Origin: Amylostereum areolatum | Lineage: Eukaryota > Basidiomycota > Agaricomycetes > Russulales > Stereaceae | Direction of reading: 5' to 3' | Assembly (NCBI GenBank): GCA_012932865.1 | Contig: SAXG01000044.1 | Location: 124,001-188,000, forward strand | Length of the DNA stretch: 64,000 nt | Part shown: positions 35,535-48,515 of the stretch, one piece after another | How the letters are laid out: every line of letters starts with the position of its first letter | Position numbering within the stretch: the first letter of the stretch is position 1 | Translations under genes and position numbers: made by a program | Notes under the pieces: model-generated | What the model saw: only the letters and a program-made list of their open reading frames with translations | What the model was told of the DNA's origin: nothing | Database searches by the model: none

Positions 35535-38500
35535 TCATCGTCCGTCACGGTCGACATAGCTCGGGGGAGGCTCCACCCTCTGCCTGAGCGCTTGGACTTC
35601 CCGCCTCAGCGCCTCGATGCGCGCGTCTGCGCTCCGTTCCGAAACGACGTCCGCCCGGTCAGGCGTCGGGACGACTGGAGCGGGTTCCGTGTCCTGGGGC
35701 ACTGGATCGACCGTGACAGGACTCGCCGGACGGATGCCCGCCGCGTGCGTCGCGCGGCGGAGCTCCACGAGAGCTTTGGGCGAGAGCGCGGCGTTCGTTG
35801 GTGTGGTCAGCGCGGCGGACGCTCCGGCCATCGTGTTCTGCAGGTGGCCGTCCTGGATGATGAAGGGATCGGTCTGGTATGTGGTTTCGGGCGATGGCTT
35901 TTCATGGAGGGATGTGCGTCGTCGGTGGCGTCGGAGGAGGAAGTAGACGAGGCCGACGAGCATAACGCTGCCGAGGACACCGCCGGCCACGCCGCCCGCG
36001 ATAGCAGCAGTGGGGGGGCGTTTAGACGTGGACTTGACCCCGGAAGATGGGGGAGTTGCAGGGGCGGTGGTTTCAGCGACGGCGCCTCTGTGGGCGGGCG
36101 ATGAGTGTGGGGACGAGTGCAGAGAAGTGAATATAATAATACATACGAAAGAACGAGGGGCGCGAATACGGCACCCTGACGAGGGCTTCCCTCGGGAGCA
36201 GGGTGGATAAGAACTCACGAAGGTCACAGCTCACAGGAAGGAATGGCTCACCTCGCGTTCCCGGAGACGGTGGTGAGGTTTATGGAGTTCCATGCCAAAG
36301 GATACAGCTGATCGTCCTGTCGTGTTGAGCGAAACGCGTGCATGGACCTGCCGGATGATCTTGCTCCGCGTCGTCGAGTCGTTCACCGCCGCGGCGATGA
36401 ACATATTCCAGGCTATGCGACGATGTCAGCTTGCCTGGGCCATAAGGGTGTGCACCCAATACGCACCTGACTGGACTCGATCGGTGGCGGTACTGTCTAT
36501 GGGTACGCCGTATTTGGTGCTATTGGACGGGAGGTTGTTGACTTGACGAGAGAGGCCATGGGTTACCTGTCGTAAAAATGAGGAGATGTAACGCGTAGAA
36601 AGGGCGTCTTTACTTACATCGGAGTCCACGACGCCAGTGTCGAGCCAGAGGTCCGCAAAGACGTTGTAGCCGAGGGAGAAGCTCGAGCTGTCGTCGCCGT
36701 ACGCGAGCAGCATGTGTCCGTCTTCCGCCAATGCATGAGACTTCCACTGGGTGTAAAGGTCTCGGGACTTATCCTGAAAGTCAGAAACGAGTTCAGACGA
36801 GCCCAGGCCGACATGAAAGAAACTGGGATACCGAATAGGTTGTGGCATCGGCGGTGTTCCCGGTCAAGTTTGCAATCATGGACATTGCTTTGATCGCGAT
36901 GATGCCCTTGAGTGCGAGGTTTGTCTGGTTGGCAGTGGTCAGTCCGTCGGCGGACGTCCTTTTCAACCAGCGAAACATGAGAAATATAGCAAGGTGAAGA
37001 TTCGAAAGACGTACTGTCCATTGTTGAAGACGGAGACCGTCGGAGTCAGGAGGTAGTCAGCCCATGACTTGAGAAGTTGGTACTGTAGTGATCCTTGTCA
37101 GAAAAGATAGGATGTTGCGGAAGATGCCAACTTGCATATTGACCGACAAGAAAGGTATCTCCGGCGGCGCGAGCTTGGGCATATGATAGTATGATCATGT
37201 TGGCCGATTCTTTACAGTGTAAGTAAGTTCTGAGTAGGATAAATGCGTGCACGATAACACGAAAACTTACGCTCGGTCCCATGATTGTGCAAAGAGTTGC
37301 TGGCGGTCATGTTTGGCCAGCTGGTACCTTTGTTAGACCAGTTAAAGATACACTGGAATCGATGGGTAGAAGGGGCCTTATACCAATGTTGGCAGCAGCG
37401 TACGGAGTTGTGTATGCCGGCGAGGCTTGAAAGCGAAGGAGAGGCTCGAGAAGCGGCGCACCCAACGATGGGTTCAAATACAGAAACATCGGAAAGGATG
37501 AGTAAAGGCCATCGGGTGGATTGGCTTGCCTAGCAGCTCTGGGTTGAGTGGGAGACATGGCGGTAACAGAAGTGAGACGTACTCAGGTGGCCCATTGCCC
37601 AGATCGCGCCAAAACATCATTACATCTGACTCGTTCCATGAGCCATCAGAGCCTTTGCCGACAGTGAGCAACGTGAGTCCCAAGGCCTGTCGTGTCGCAA
37701 GCGAGAGGAGATCAGAATATTCGGGGCCGGGAATCCGAGAAGCGGCAGCGCTTGTGAGATTCGCGTCGAACTTGATCGCGCGCTCGAGAGCGGCCGGGAA
37801 GTCGTTGAGAAAGTCGTCAATCTGGAGGCGCGATCAGGGGTATAGAAAGGAAACAGGACCAGGAGGACACAGGGCTTTACCAGGACGGTATCGTCGGAAT
37901 ATTGCGTCACGTAGTACAGACTTCGACGCTGGGGGGGTTCGCCGGATAGGTCTTGGTATTGGGCGGCAGAAGTGCTGAAATGAATTGCAGAGGTCGTGGC
38001 AGGCATCGAGCGTGCGGCCAAATGCCCACACGACAGGGAGCTGATGTGCTTTCGATCGTTCCTAAGTCGTGTGCGAAGGTGAGGGAAGTAAAGGATCTAC
38101 GCACCCACCGTATCGTTAGCATCAGCAGTCGGAAGTTTGGACGATCACAACCACGTACATATTGCCGCCCTGAATTATACGCGGAGCGTTGGGGTCAACG
38201 CTATTGTCGAGAAAGCCTTGAGCCACGAAGAGCGCTGTACCGGGTTGGGTAAATCCTATGCGGTGAGTGACACCGGTCTCCTGCAATAATGTCAGGTGTA
38301 AGGTGACTTCAAATCCGTTACAAAAAAAACTCGCCCGTTTGGTCGCATAGTAGGGAGTGCCCCACGAAGCCATGCCATCAAGCTCGTTGAATTCGTGGGG
38401 TGTCAGATAACTAAAAGAGTGTATCTGATTGCCATTCCTTGTCAGTGTGGTTGCCCAACTATGGTTCTGGGAATGGTCTGGATCCAGCCATTCTATTTGG

Positions 38501-39147
38501 CACGGTTATTTGGGTTTGCATGAAGAAAGGAGAGCTACTCGCCGTCAGTGACCCCCGAGTAGACCTGCACCTGGTGTAGGAGACCATCGGTGGATCTCGC
38601 TTCGAACGTAAGGTAAGAAAAGGGATGGACTGCCTCACGAAGTCGTCTGGCTGCCCGCGGATGGTGATCAGCGACGGCGTTGGGACATCAACGAGCTCGA
38701 CACGCACCTCAATGGGAGATAGATACGTGACGTTCAACTCCAACGGTCCGGCTTCGAGCGTGAAGATCGTACGAGTAGGTGTGACCGTGAACTGTTTGAG
38801 GACGGTGTCGGTAGTACCGGGCACAGAGCCCGTATCCCCTGACCACAGGTAGGTTGTTGCGTTGTCTACTTTGACCAGGCCCGTCCATCCTAAGGACTGG
38901 CCAGGAAACGGTCAGCGTCGGTGAGAGGAAAACAGAGAAAATAACGTGCAGCGATGGGGCCGGCGAGGCGGGGCCAAACATTGGAGTGAACGGTGCCATT
39001 TTGAGTGGCTATATATGCGTAAAAGTAAGGGGAGCGAAAGATGAGAGGTACACTGGAGGGGAACAATGTCTGCTGAGCACGACAAAAAGGAAAGTGAGCG
39101 TATATGAGGAGGGAAAGGTAGGCAAAACGGTAGATGGCGATATTCAT
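35535..39147 (-). pseudogene. GtaA-like copy D, several frameshifts
   Basis: Exons follow the family plan from MNIAIYRFAYLSLLIYAHFP to the tail VEPPPSYVDRDGR. Lesions: exon 3 has lost one C at about 38623 (ATCCCTTTTC versus ATCCCCTTTTC in E), so SIPF shifts out of frame. Exon 6 has an extra T after ESTSAP (about 38038) and then a short insertion near 37985-38010 before QYQDLSGEPPQRRS. The cytosolic tail is the most divergent of the array (ALSPKALVELRRATHAAG). GC donors at introns 1 (38949), 3 (38542) and 4 (38334). It cannot give a full product. Confidence 0.85.
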
Positions 39148-39220
39148 GGCCGTGAACGTTGAGATCTGAGAGTATGCAAACGAGCAGGGAGAGTGTGTGC
39201 GAGTGGGGAAAGGACAATGC

Positions 39221-39229
39221 GGTTTATAA
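39221..39229 (-). promoter_or_regulatory. TATA box upstream of copy D
   Basis: On -, TATAAACC lies about 75 bp upstream of the ATG at 39147. The surrounding block GGTCTCCTTATAAACCGC is conserved before copy F and, with a changed core (TTTATGAACCGC), before E and G. Confidence 0.5.
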
Positions 39230-40312
39230 GGAGACCCTTTGAGAGGGCGGTTCTATCCATTCACACGGACGGACAACTTGGGAAACCGCTCAGACGAACG
39301 GGGCAGTCGGCGGGACTCATCAGCAGTTAAGAAACGAGGTGTACCCGCGCTGCCGTCCAGTGCCATATCATGGCATCGCTGATCAGAAATTCTTGTGATT
39401 CGCTTCCCGATTCTGATAGGAGAGGGGTGGCAGGTAATCCGCCCCCAACGCCATATATAGTGACACTGTATATTTCGAACGTGAGTTATGTGAGTTGTGT
39501 CGTAGAATCATGGACATACATAAAGGACTTCGACCAAGAGCCCGAGATAGAACGTGATAATAATGCGTGCGGTCTGAAACGTGGGCGGTGTTATGTACAC
39601 GTGCTAGGTGATTGTTTCCACTCATCTGAATTCAGTGGCGTAAGGCTGGGTTTCTGCCTAGCCCCTCGAAGCTCTGGGAGAACGTAAGTAACAGTGACCT
39701 GGATCATAGATGCACCTGTGGTACAAACTTCCTGTGTGGCCACATAAGTATGCATAACGTACCGGAGTGGGAGATGTTTGAGAGCCTATACATCCTGTAA
39801 AGTCCAAGCTCCTCCTCGAAAAGCAACCGGTTACGAGTATCAGGGGACGACTCGAGTTGCTACTTTTTCCAATGTCAAGCGAAGCCGGTGCTGATATTCA
39901 GTGGGGCTGAGCGTTGAGCAGGTAATGCCTTTATTCTATGATCATCATGGCCATCCACGGGCATATCGAGCAAATTTGACAGTCGAGTCTACTCGCGTGC
40001 TCGAACGAAAAAAATCTGTGCCATGTATATATGCTCAAAGAGGCCTCAACCCTTACATCGTAGCTAAAACGTACCAGAAAATTTTCTAAGCTTCAGAGGT
40101 TGAGTACGTTGAGTACCGCGCCCGCGCGAGATGCGTGTTTGCTTGTGTGCAGTGTCCTGTAGGAGACAAGGGCCCAATGAGGACTCCGAGTCAGCGTGTT
40201 AACCTGATTGTGACCTTCTGAGTCTCCCCCGGTCAATTTCCTTCGCATGGTGAAAAGCCGGTGCGACTCGCCGTGCGAGTAAGGGGCGCCGATAGTAACT
40301 GGGGGAAAATGT
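39230..40312. other. Array spacer upstream of copy D
   Basis: No gene. It aligns with the spacers at 48.6-49.7 and 61.1-62.0 kb (for example GCCATATCATGGCATCGCTGATCA and GGTGAAAAGCCGG-type words). Confidence 0.5.
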
Positions 40313-41110
40313 TCACGCCGCGCCCGCCAGAGATAAGTCGCCAGGACGTTGAAAAGCGGATCGCTGGACGATCGGACTAGGCGGAATGGGTGGTGCGAGC
40401 GAAATGCATTGACGAACCGATGCGACGAAACCCAGCCTGCCAAAACGCGCCGTCAAAACCCAGAGTACTTGTTCATGCCTACGTTGCCACAGCACCCTGC
40501 GATGGAACACAACACTGCGCTTTGCCTCGGGCAACCGTGAGTGCTGTACGTGAGACGACGTAATTTGCGCCCTTGAACCGGAGGTGAAGGAGCAGGCGGG
40601 TGTACGCCCACAACCCGATGTTCTTCCCTGCCAAGGCTCGCTGGTATCGATGTACTTGACGTGCACGAGCGGGGACATGCCCACGAATCCTTCTTCGGAC
40701 CACCAGTCCATGAGCGCCTCGAGAACTTCCCGCGTTCTTCTATCGATAGCACAGATCTTGCCCATAAGCCTTGGTCGTCTCGGTCTCGACTGTCTCGATC
40801 TTCACATACACCCTCTGCCGATGACTTGACGTGAGCGACGACATCCCAGCTCCAAGCTACACGGACACGAAACACGCACCTCACATGGGCCATCTTCGCG
40901 AGGGTCCAACTTATCCCAGCCCTTCTGATGATTTTCTCTCGCGGCCATCCTCAGGAGCTACATGACGTCGCTGTTTTGACGACAAGCCAGAGGCTCCTCT
41001 CTTCTTCAAAGTTCAAATCCTTCACCGCACTCTCTTGCCTGGCCGTTGCGCGAAGTCGCTTTCAACTGCACGACGACGGGAACTTGACGAGGGGTGGGTT
41101 TTATCCGACT
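40313..41110 (-). pseudogene. GNAT acetyltransferase relic 1
   Basis: The - strand retains GLWAYTRLLLHLRFKGANYV (compare CWAYTHLLLHPRFKGAKYI in the 12.5-kb copy) and DKLDPREDGPCE before the same exon junction. It is broken by a stop in NSDVM*LLRM (Trp codon to TAG) and by frame changes. The acetyl-CoA loop reads AGKNIG instead of RGKGIG. Confidence 0.65.
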
Positions 41111-41418
41111 GTCGCATGAACGGGTTTGGTGCCATTCCGGGGGGGGGGTTTCTCTTTCAAGTTTCCAGCTGTCGTGGGCATCAACAAGTTTGCGCGCGCC
41201 ATCGAGGGTGACTTCGGAAACATACCAAGAAAGAAAAATGGATGCGAGGAAGATGCTCACCTCCATAAGGAGTGCACGTTCTGCATGGAATCGTCGAAGG
41301 GTTGGGCACACGAACGCGAATCTGCGAGTTGGGGAAGGAGCATAGATAATGATAAGCACGTAGTTGCAGGAGATGGTGTTCAAATGTGGATGCTCAACGT
41401 CGACGTTCAACGTTCAAC

Positions 41419-41922
41419 AGGACCCCTGAAATTCCCTATAAATGATTCATCTCGGACCACCGAAAATTTGGGCCTTATGGGAACCTATGTATGGTACTCT
41501 CCACCGAAAATGGGCCCCGTAGGGCCGACATGTTGGAGCTAAGAACCACTGAAAAGGAACCCGCCCGTCCGAAGTCCCATCTTCACCACCGAAAATGGTA
41601 AGCATCTGAACACGCCGAGGATCTGTCAGTTCCAATCACAAGTATTTTGCATATTTTGCTTCCCATGGGTCTATGGAAGCAAACTAGGCATGTTATAGCA
41701 AGCTTGTGCATAAAATGAGAGTTCTGCTCTGGAAACCTCGACGCCGAAGGCGTGGGAAATTAGACTATTTTTAGATATGTATAGTCTAAGAACCACTGAA
41801 AACGGCTGACTTGAAAAAATCTATCATGTAAACCACCGAAAATGGCCCAAATTCTGTCCCAGCGCACCACCGAAAACAGGTCACCCTGGGATGAATGCTC
41901 TATAGGGAATTTCAGGGGTCCT
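41419..41922. mobile_element. MITE with 22-bp terminal inverted repeats
   Basis: A 504-bp non-coding element starts AGGACCCCTGAAATTCC and ends with the exact inverse; both ends match over 22 bp. The 8-bp direct repeat CGTTCAAC flanks it at 41411-41418 and 41923-41930. Inside, the motif CCACCGAAAATGG or a close variant occurs about seven times (41456, 41501, 41545, 41586, 41791, 41833, 41868). An 8-bp duplication fits hAT-like or KDZ-like transposases, but the target is not the usual hAT nTnnnnAn. Confidence 0.85.
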
Positions 41923-42115
41923 CGTTCAACGCTTACGTTCTTGACGAACTCTGTTACTTACTTATAACGATTCAGTATGGATAATGCTTCACATACCACA
42001 GCGCTCCGCGCACATCCTGGTCTCGCACTGCTGAAACTTACACTAAGTACATTATTGAAGTTGACTCCATACATCCATGTTACATATGTATATATCCCAG
42101 TCCCACCAGCCATCC

Positions 42116-43210
42116 CTATCTTGTATTGTCACCGATGTACCACGGCACAATGATCCACCGTGGAACCCCCCTGGCATAGACCACCACATCCTCTGTCCCC
42201 TCCCCACCTCCACAAGACATTCTTGTCCCACACCGAATCTGTCGCTTCATCCTCGTCCTGTAAGGACACGACCGTGCATGCACCATCACCGAATGCACGG
42301 ATAAAGTGAGGGCAGTAGGGCTGTCTTGACCTTTGAAGTGAACAGGATTGCCTCCATCGAAAGCCAACACATGGAACCCTCGCACCACAGCTGCGTCGAT
42401 CGCAGTGTTGGGTGTCGTGTCCCTCCAAGAGGGATTCATGCAGGTTCGATGCATAAACGTGAATTCTGGGTATCCAACGCAAAATGTGTCTGCCGAGAGG
42501 AAGTTCATCAAGTGGGTCCCCCAAGCGTTGGTGATTGCAAGCAGCGGTGACGAGTCGATAGTGCATGAAAGGCGGAACAGAGGTATGTCGAATGTCATGT
42601 TTGAGCGTGAAGCTGGAGGTCACATACGGATTGTTGTCGTCCTCGGCGAGGGCTTCTGGAGAGGCGGGGCCGATCAGATGATATCCTTCTTCATCTTGGA
42701 GGTAAACAAGAAATCCAGCGTAAGAAGTCGCCGGACAGAATATTTGCATGTTGACCAGGTTCCAGTGCGTGTGTCCTCCCAAGGCAACATAGAGCACAGT
42801 TGAACCTGCAACAACACCCTTTGCTACCCGAATCTAGCGAAGGCGGAGCGCAAATGAAGGCAGAAGACAAAAATATCGTGACTGTGACATTGACGCAAGA
42901 GATGCGATAAAACGTGACTAGGTGTGCGGCCGAAAACAAACGTCGGCCGAACAGGAGGAGACGGAAAAGGAAGGAGGTGAACATCCAGAAAAGGAAAAAG
43001 TGTCCCAAATAGGGTGAAGGTCGCCCAGGTAAGCCTGCTCTCTTCGAGACCAGGAATATACATCTTTTACTCACCACTATTGCCATCTCCGGCACCTTGA
43101 ACCAACACAGGACCATCGAGGGAGTCACCAACGGAGTTGTTGCCGTGGATCTCACCATCGGTCTCAACACCGCTTTTTGGAGCGGCTTTCCTGCCTTTTT
43201 TACGTCCCAT
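42116..43210 (-). pseudogene. Uncharacterised protein gene, frame broken by a 7-nt insertion
   Basis: Not recognised. Exon 1 (43210-43075) encodes MGRKKGRKAAPKSGVETDGE and ends at a GTGAGT donor. The next clear exon starts at 42805 (GSTVLYVALGGHTHWNLVNM); the 269 nt between may hold more than one intron. After SSFTLKH the frame fails. The good continuation DIPLFRLSCTIDSSPLLAIT lies in another frame beyond an apparent extra GACATTC (about 42586-42600). The C-terminus (VVYARGVPRWIIVPW) ends at 42116. This gene is present once in the array, between GNAT relic 1 and PROSC relic 2. Confidence 0.5.
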
Positions 43211-43379
43211 GGTCTGAGGACGAGGTTGGCGGAGGTATACAAAGAGGAACGAGGTCTCTACACGCAGAGAGAGGGCTATGGATGGTCTCGAAGCATTTAC
43301 AAAGGTTTTCGAGGATTTCCGTGATTTTTCACGGCTTCATTCACGCGTTCCAAGCTTTTCAGAAACAGCTGTAGCAATC

Positions 43380-43645
43380 GACTTACCGCTCTTGCCCACG
43401 ATCCAAAATATCTCGCACCAGCCTATCTTTCAGCTCTCCGTCGCATCCGATCCAGTCATCCCAAACCTTCACACCGTCCGAACCATCGCCTCCACCAAGA
43501 CAGCCTCTGTGCGCACTGCGCCGCCTCACGTCAGCCTGCAAGTCAATACCTCCGACGAAGATGCCAAGTCCGGGCTACCGCCTCTCTCTTTCCCTCTCCT
43601 CCTGAGCCCACACCAACGATTCAACAATCAGACGGGGTCAGAGAG
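43380..43645 (+). pseudogene. PLP homeostasis protein (YggS/PROSC family) relic 2, 3' part
   Basis: It contains the family block LQVNTSGEDAKSGLPPLS (the usual VQVNTSGExxKxG) and, upstream, TVRTIASTKTAS, matching the expected IxTVxSxKxA. The N-terminal part with the PLP-binding Lys is missing. It aligns with 55780-55960. Confidence 0.7.
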
Positions 43646-43649
43646 ACCG

Positions 43650-44850
43650 ACTTGTCTCTGACTGGGGATCGAGAATGGACAGGCGCGCTGATTTTATATC
43701 GCTGTGAAATGACCACCTGTACAACGACCGCAACCCTGGTATCGGACACCTCGTTCCTTCAGCTATCGACCGCCATCCAAAAAATCTTGCAGCAGCCTAT
43801 CTTTCAGCTGCACACGCACCTCCGCTGTTGCCTACAAGGATGCTTTCTCCGTACGTCCATAACTCTCAGCCCTATCTGCGAGGGAATTGATGGTTAGGTA
43901 TCAGGTTACCCTTCTTCCGTGGCCTCCATACTCCTGCATCGTGCAGCATCGTGCGGCCCGTGTATCCAGATTCGCGAGACGTCGACTTGACCTCGATCCT
44001 GCCGCGCAGGCCATATTTCTCGCGGCTTACAAGGCCCCTTAGCTTCGCTTCATCGTCTTGATCGATATCCACCCTCCATGCATTCTCAACGTGTGTGCCG
44101 ATGTCGCTCGTTTCGCAAATCATTAACGACGCCGCCTCGATGCGAGACATGGCGGCGATCCTCGCGCCTCCCCCTGGTCCAACAGCAGCACTACTCCCCG
44201 AGCCCGCCCTCTATCTTCTCCTTTCACTCAGGCTCCGCGTCAAGTGCTTCATCGATCATCGGCCCCGTCCCCACCTCTGGATTGCTTTTTGATGACGGAT
44301 CCCCGCCTGCTCGTCTACGGAAAAAATATACTCACCTTTCTGACCTCGTCTTTGTTCTCGAAGAAGGGCACGTAACTACACGCTTCCCGAACTCGGTGTC
44401 CAGCGTATCCACGGTCTACACTGAATCTTCTCAATATAATTGTATCCCTCCAATCAGCACGGTCTACGCTCCCCGAGACGCGGACAGTTTTAGTACTCGC
44501 AAGTTCTTTAAGACCGATTTCAAGGTGTTCAAGCGCCTGGACAGCGGGCAGCTTCAGGCAGATGTTTCTTGCGCGCACCGTCGACACGGGCATGTCCAAG
44601 GCGGTGGAGAAGTCCCTGCTTCGAGAGCAAGGGGTGACACTCGAGGGTTCACGGTCCCCACGGCCAGGACGGCCAGCTCCAGCTGCTCGGTAGCTGGCAC
44701 GACAAAGCCTACTTCTACATCGTCACGACCAGTCCTCGATGCGCGATTCGTGCGTGTGATGCTTTGCAGACTGTGGAATCGCAGGAGGTTTGCATCGGAC
44801 TCGCGTCGTCTTCGACACTTTTAGCAGACTTTGTCCTGTCGTTGATTCGT
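43650..44850 (+). pseudogene. Kinase relic 2
   Basis: The + strand matches the kinase locus on 10.87-9.4 kb in order: upstream block, AVAYKDAFS with donor gtacgtcc (43823-43850), MAAILAPPPGP (44150; compare MATILTPPPSP), TDFKVFKRLDSG at the start of the kinase domain, and EVCIG of exon 2. The glycine loop is lost (LDSGQLQADV) and several frameshifts follow. Nothing after exon 2 remains. It converges on copy E. Confidence 0.8.
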
Positions 44851-44988
44851 CCTTCGTCTGCCTGGCTACTGATACTGCGAGTTGGGTCAAGAAGGTCAAC
44901 ATATATATTCACAAGGCCTCATAAAGTCTCCTACGGGTATACCAATCGCTAATACACATAGGACGCAGGAAGATTGATACGCTTCCTC

Positions 44989-47900
44989 TTACTCATTAAC
45001 ATAGCTTGGTGGAGGTTCCGCCCTCAGCCTGAGCGCGTCCAAATCCCTCCTCAGCTCATCGACACGCGGATCCAGGATGACTTGTCCGTTGCTGGGTGCC
45101 GTCACGGGTGGAAGATCTTCTGGCACCTGGATCATGCTGGTCGCATGCGTCAGCCGTGTCGTATGCCGGAGTGCCAGGAGACCCTTGGGTGATAAGACGG
45201 TCGGTGACCCGGTGGACGTGCTCTGCGAGTGGGCGTCTTGCATGGTGAAGGGTTCGGTGTCGAGTATATTCTGAGCTGATCTCTCGCCGCTGGGGTAAGC
45301 GAGGTGGCGCTGAGTGCGTTTGTGGTGGCGCCAAAGCCAGAGGGTTAGTCCAACGAGCGCCACACCGCCTAAAACTCCCCCGACCACGCCGCCCGCGATA
45401 GCAGCTGTGTGAGGGTGCGAGGATGCATCGGGTGTGCCGCTCCCAGCCGGAGATGTGCCGCTCCCAGTCGAAGATGTGGGGGCGGGAGGCCTTACGTTTC
45501 TGTTGGTAACCGCTCAGTACAGAGAAGAGTGATGAGAAATCGAAAGATGCATACGAAAGAACAAGGGGGGCAAATATGGCGCCCTGGCGAGGGCTGCCAG
45601 TGGAGGCGCAGGATGAGTTTTCGAAGTTCATAAAAAAGGGGAAGCATACCTCGTGTCCCCAGACTCAGAGGAAGCGGTAAGATTTGTAGAGCTCCATGTC
45701 AAGGGATAGAGCCAGGTCGGAACCGTCGTATTGATCGCTACACGGCCATAGACCCGCGAGATGACCAGATCCCGTGTTTTCGTGTCGTTAACAGCAGCGG
45801 CGATGAACATGTTCCAGGCTACGTGAAGCTGTCAGCCTAGGATACTTCTGCCTACGAGGGATACACAAAAATGCACCTGATTGGACTTGATCAGTGGTGG
45901 TACTGTCTATGGGTAGGCCGTATTGTGTGTAGGGTGAGCCTAAGGAGAGGAGGTCGTTGACTTTATGAGAGAGACCGCTTGTTACCTAGAACCATATGAG
46001 AATAGATAACGTATACAGAGGGACGTGGACACTTACGTTGGAGTCCACGACGCCAGTGCCTAGCCAAAGGTCCGCAAAGATGTTGTATCCATGAGAGAAG
46101 GTCGAGCTGTCGGCGCCATACGCGAGCAGCATGTGTCCGTCGTCCGCCAATGCATGAGACTTCCACTGAGTGTAAAGATCTAGCGATTTCTCCTGGGAAA
46201 TAAATTCAGACAGGCCCACTCTGAGATGAAGAAAACTGGTATACTGAGTATGTCGTGGCATCCGCGGTGTTCCCGGTCAAGTTCGCAATCATGGACATGG
46301 CTTTGATCGCGATGATGCCCTTGATCGCGAGATTCGTCTGGTTCACAATGGCCAGTCCGTCGGCGGACATCCTTTTCGACCGACAAAACATGAGTAGTAT
46401 AGCAGAACATAACCCCGAAGGACGTACTGTCCGTTGTTGAAAATGGTGGTCGCCGGGGTCAGGAGGTAGTCTGCCCATGACTTGAGAAGTTGGTACTACA
46501 ATGATCCTCATCAGAAAAGATGTCAAGCTGCGGGAGATACCAACTTGCATATCGACCGACAAGAGAGGTATCCCCAGTGGCGCGAGCTTGGGCATATGAC
46601 AGAATAATCATGTTGGCCGATTCTGTACAGTTGTAAGTACCGAGTGGGATAGATGTGTGCACCAGGTGGAAACTTACGCTCGGACCCTTGATTATGGTAA
46701 GAGTTATTGGCGGTCATGTTTGGCCAGCTCCTGCCTTTGTCAGATCAGTTAAGACGACCCCAAGATGAACGCATGGAAGGAGCAATATACCAATGTTGGC
46801 GGCAGCGTACGGAGTTGAATCTGTGTATGCAGGAGAGTTCTGGAAGCGAAGCAGAGGTTCGAGAAGCGGTGCACCCAACGACGGGTTCAAATACAAAAAC
46901 ATGGGAAAGGATGCGTAGAGACCATCGGGTGGATTGGCTTGCCTAACAGCTCTGGGTTGAGTGGGTAACATCAGTGATTGGAAGAGCACGACGTACTCAG
47001 GTGTCCCATTGTCCACATCGCGCCAAAACATCATCACATCTGACTTGTTCCACAGACCATCAGAGCCTTTGCTGACGGTGAGTGACGTGAATCCCATGAC
47101 CTGCCGCGCCGCGAGTGCGATGAGGTTAGAGTACTCGGTTCCGGGAATGGTGGAGGCGGCAGCATTCGTGAGATTCGCGTCGAACTGGATCGCGCGCTCG
47201 AGAGCAGCTGGGAAGTCGTTGAGAAAGTCGTCGATCTGGACCCGCAGTTAGTGGTGATTAAAAATGAAACCCGGAGGACTTCACCAAGGTGTGATCGTCG
47301 GAATATTGAGTGACGTAGTACAAGCTTCGACGCTGAGGAATTCCGGATAAATCTTGGTATTGCATGGCAGAAGTGTTGTCAGAGTCAAACGTGTGGCCAA
47401 ACGCCCACACGATAGGGGCTGACGTGCTCTCGATTGCCCCCAGGTCATGTGCAAAAGTGAGCGAAGTCCATTGATTCTCTGCATGCGTATGTTAGACTCC
47501 TCAGAGACGATTCATGCGATCACGGCAACATACGAGGGCTGATTTCGCGTGGAGCTCCAGGATCTATGCTATTGTCGAGAAATCCTTGAGCTACAAATAG
47601 TGTGGGACCGGGTTGGGTAAGTCCTATGCGATATGTGACACCATTACCCTGCAAGGACGTTAGGCACAGAATGAATTGTATTCGTGCGACAAGGCACACC
47701 TGTCTGGTTGCATAGTAAGGCGTACCCCACGATGCCAGACCATCACGCTCATTGAACTCCTGTGGTGTCGAGTAGCTAAACGAGTGTATTTGACTGCCGT
47801 TCTTTGTCGGTGTCGTTGCCCAAGTGTGATTTTGGGTGTGGTCCGTGCTGAGCCATTCTGGTTTGATGCAGTGAGTCTCAAGTATTCGTGAAGGAAGAAA

Positions 47901-48515
47901 GCGACTCGCCGTTGGTGATCCCTGTGTACACCTGTACATGATGTGGTGAACCATCGGTGGATCTAGCCTCGAATGAGAGGTAAGAAAAGGGGATGGACTG
48001 CTTCACAAAGTCGTCCGGCTGCCCGTGGAGGATTCAAGATCAGCGTCGGCGAAGGGAAAATCAACGAGCTCGATACATACCTCAATGGGAGAGAGGTGCG
48101 TGATGTTCAATTCCATTGGTCCGGCTTGGATCGTGAAGATCGTACGCGTCGGTGTTACCGTGAAGTATTTGAGTACGGTGTTATTGGTACCAGCCACCGT
48201 ACCCGTATCCCCCGACCACAAGTAGGTTGTCCCATTGTCGACCTTGATCAGGCCGGTCCATCCTAAGGACTGGCCCAGGAAACAAGTCAGTGTCGTTACA
48301 GAGAAAGAAATAAAATAACGTGCGGGAACATCGGTAGAGAGGCGAGGCCAAACGTTGGAGTGAAGGAGGCCATTTCCAGTACGTATATAGGCGTAAACGT
48401 ATGGGGAGCGGAAAAAGAGGGGGACGCTGGAGGGGAAAAAAGTCTGCTGTGCACTGGCACGAGGAATACACACGATGAAAAAAAGGTATGCGAAACTATA
48501 AAGGACAAGGTTCAT
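44989..48515 (-). CDS. GtaA-like membrane-anchored glutaminase family protein, copy E
   Basis: About 17 exons, all in frame by inspection. Signal peptide MNLVLYSFAYLFFIVCIPRA and AQQTFFPSSVPLFFRSPY begin the protein. Landmarks follow: LGWTGLIKVDNGTTYLWSGD, ELNITHLSPIE, GTEYSNLIALAARQVMGF, SDVMMFWRDVDNG, SEQSANMIILSYAQA, VNQTNLAIKGIIAIKAMSMI and GYNIFADLWLG. A transmembrane helix (GGVLGGVALVGLTLWLW), a basic RHHKRTQRH stop-transfer segment and a roughly 115-residue tail ending EPPPSYVNE complete it. The ectodomain is of the fungal glutaminase A type (extracellular L-glutamine hydrolysis). Frame demands GC donors in introns 1 (48323) and 3 (47909). One codon is missing in the NPPQRR loop (GIPQRR). 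EQSANM replaces the family's EESGNM. Confidence 0.8.
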
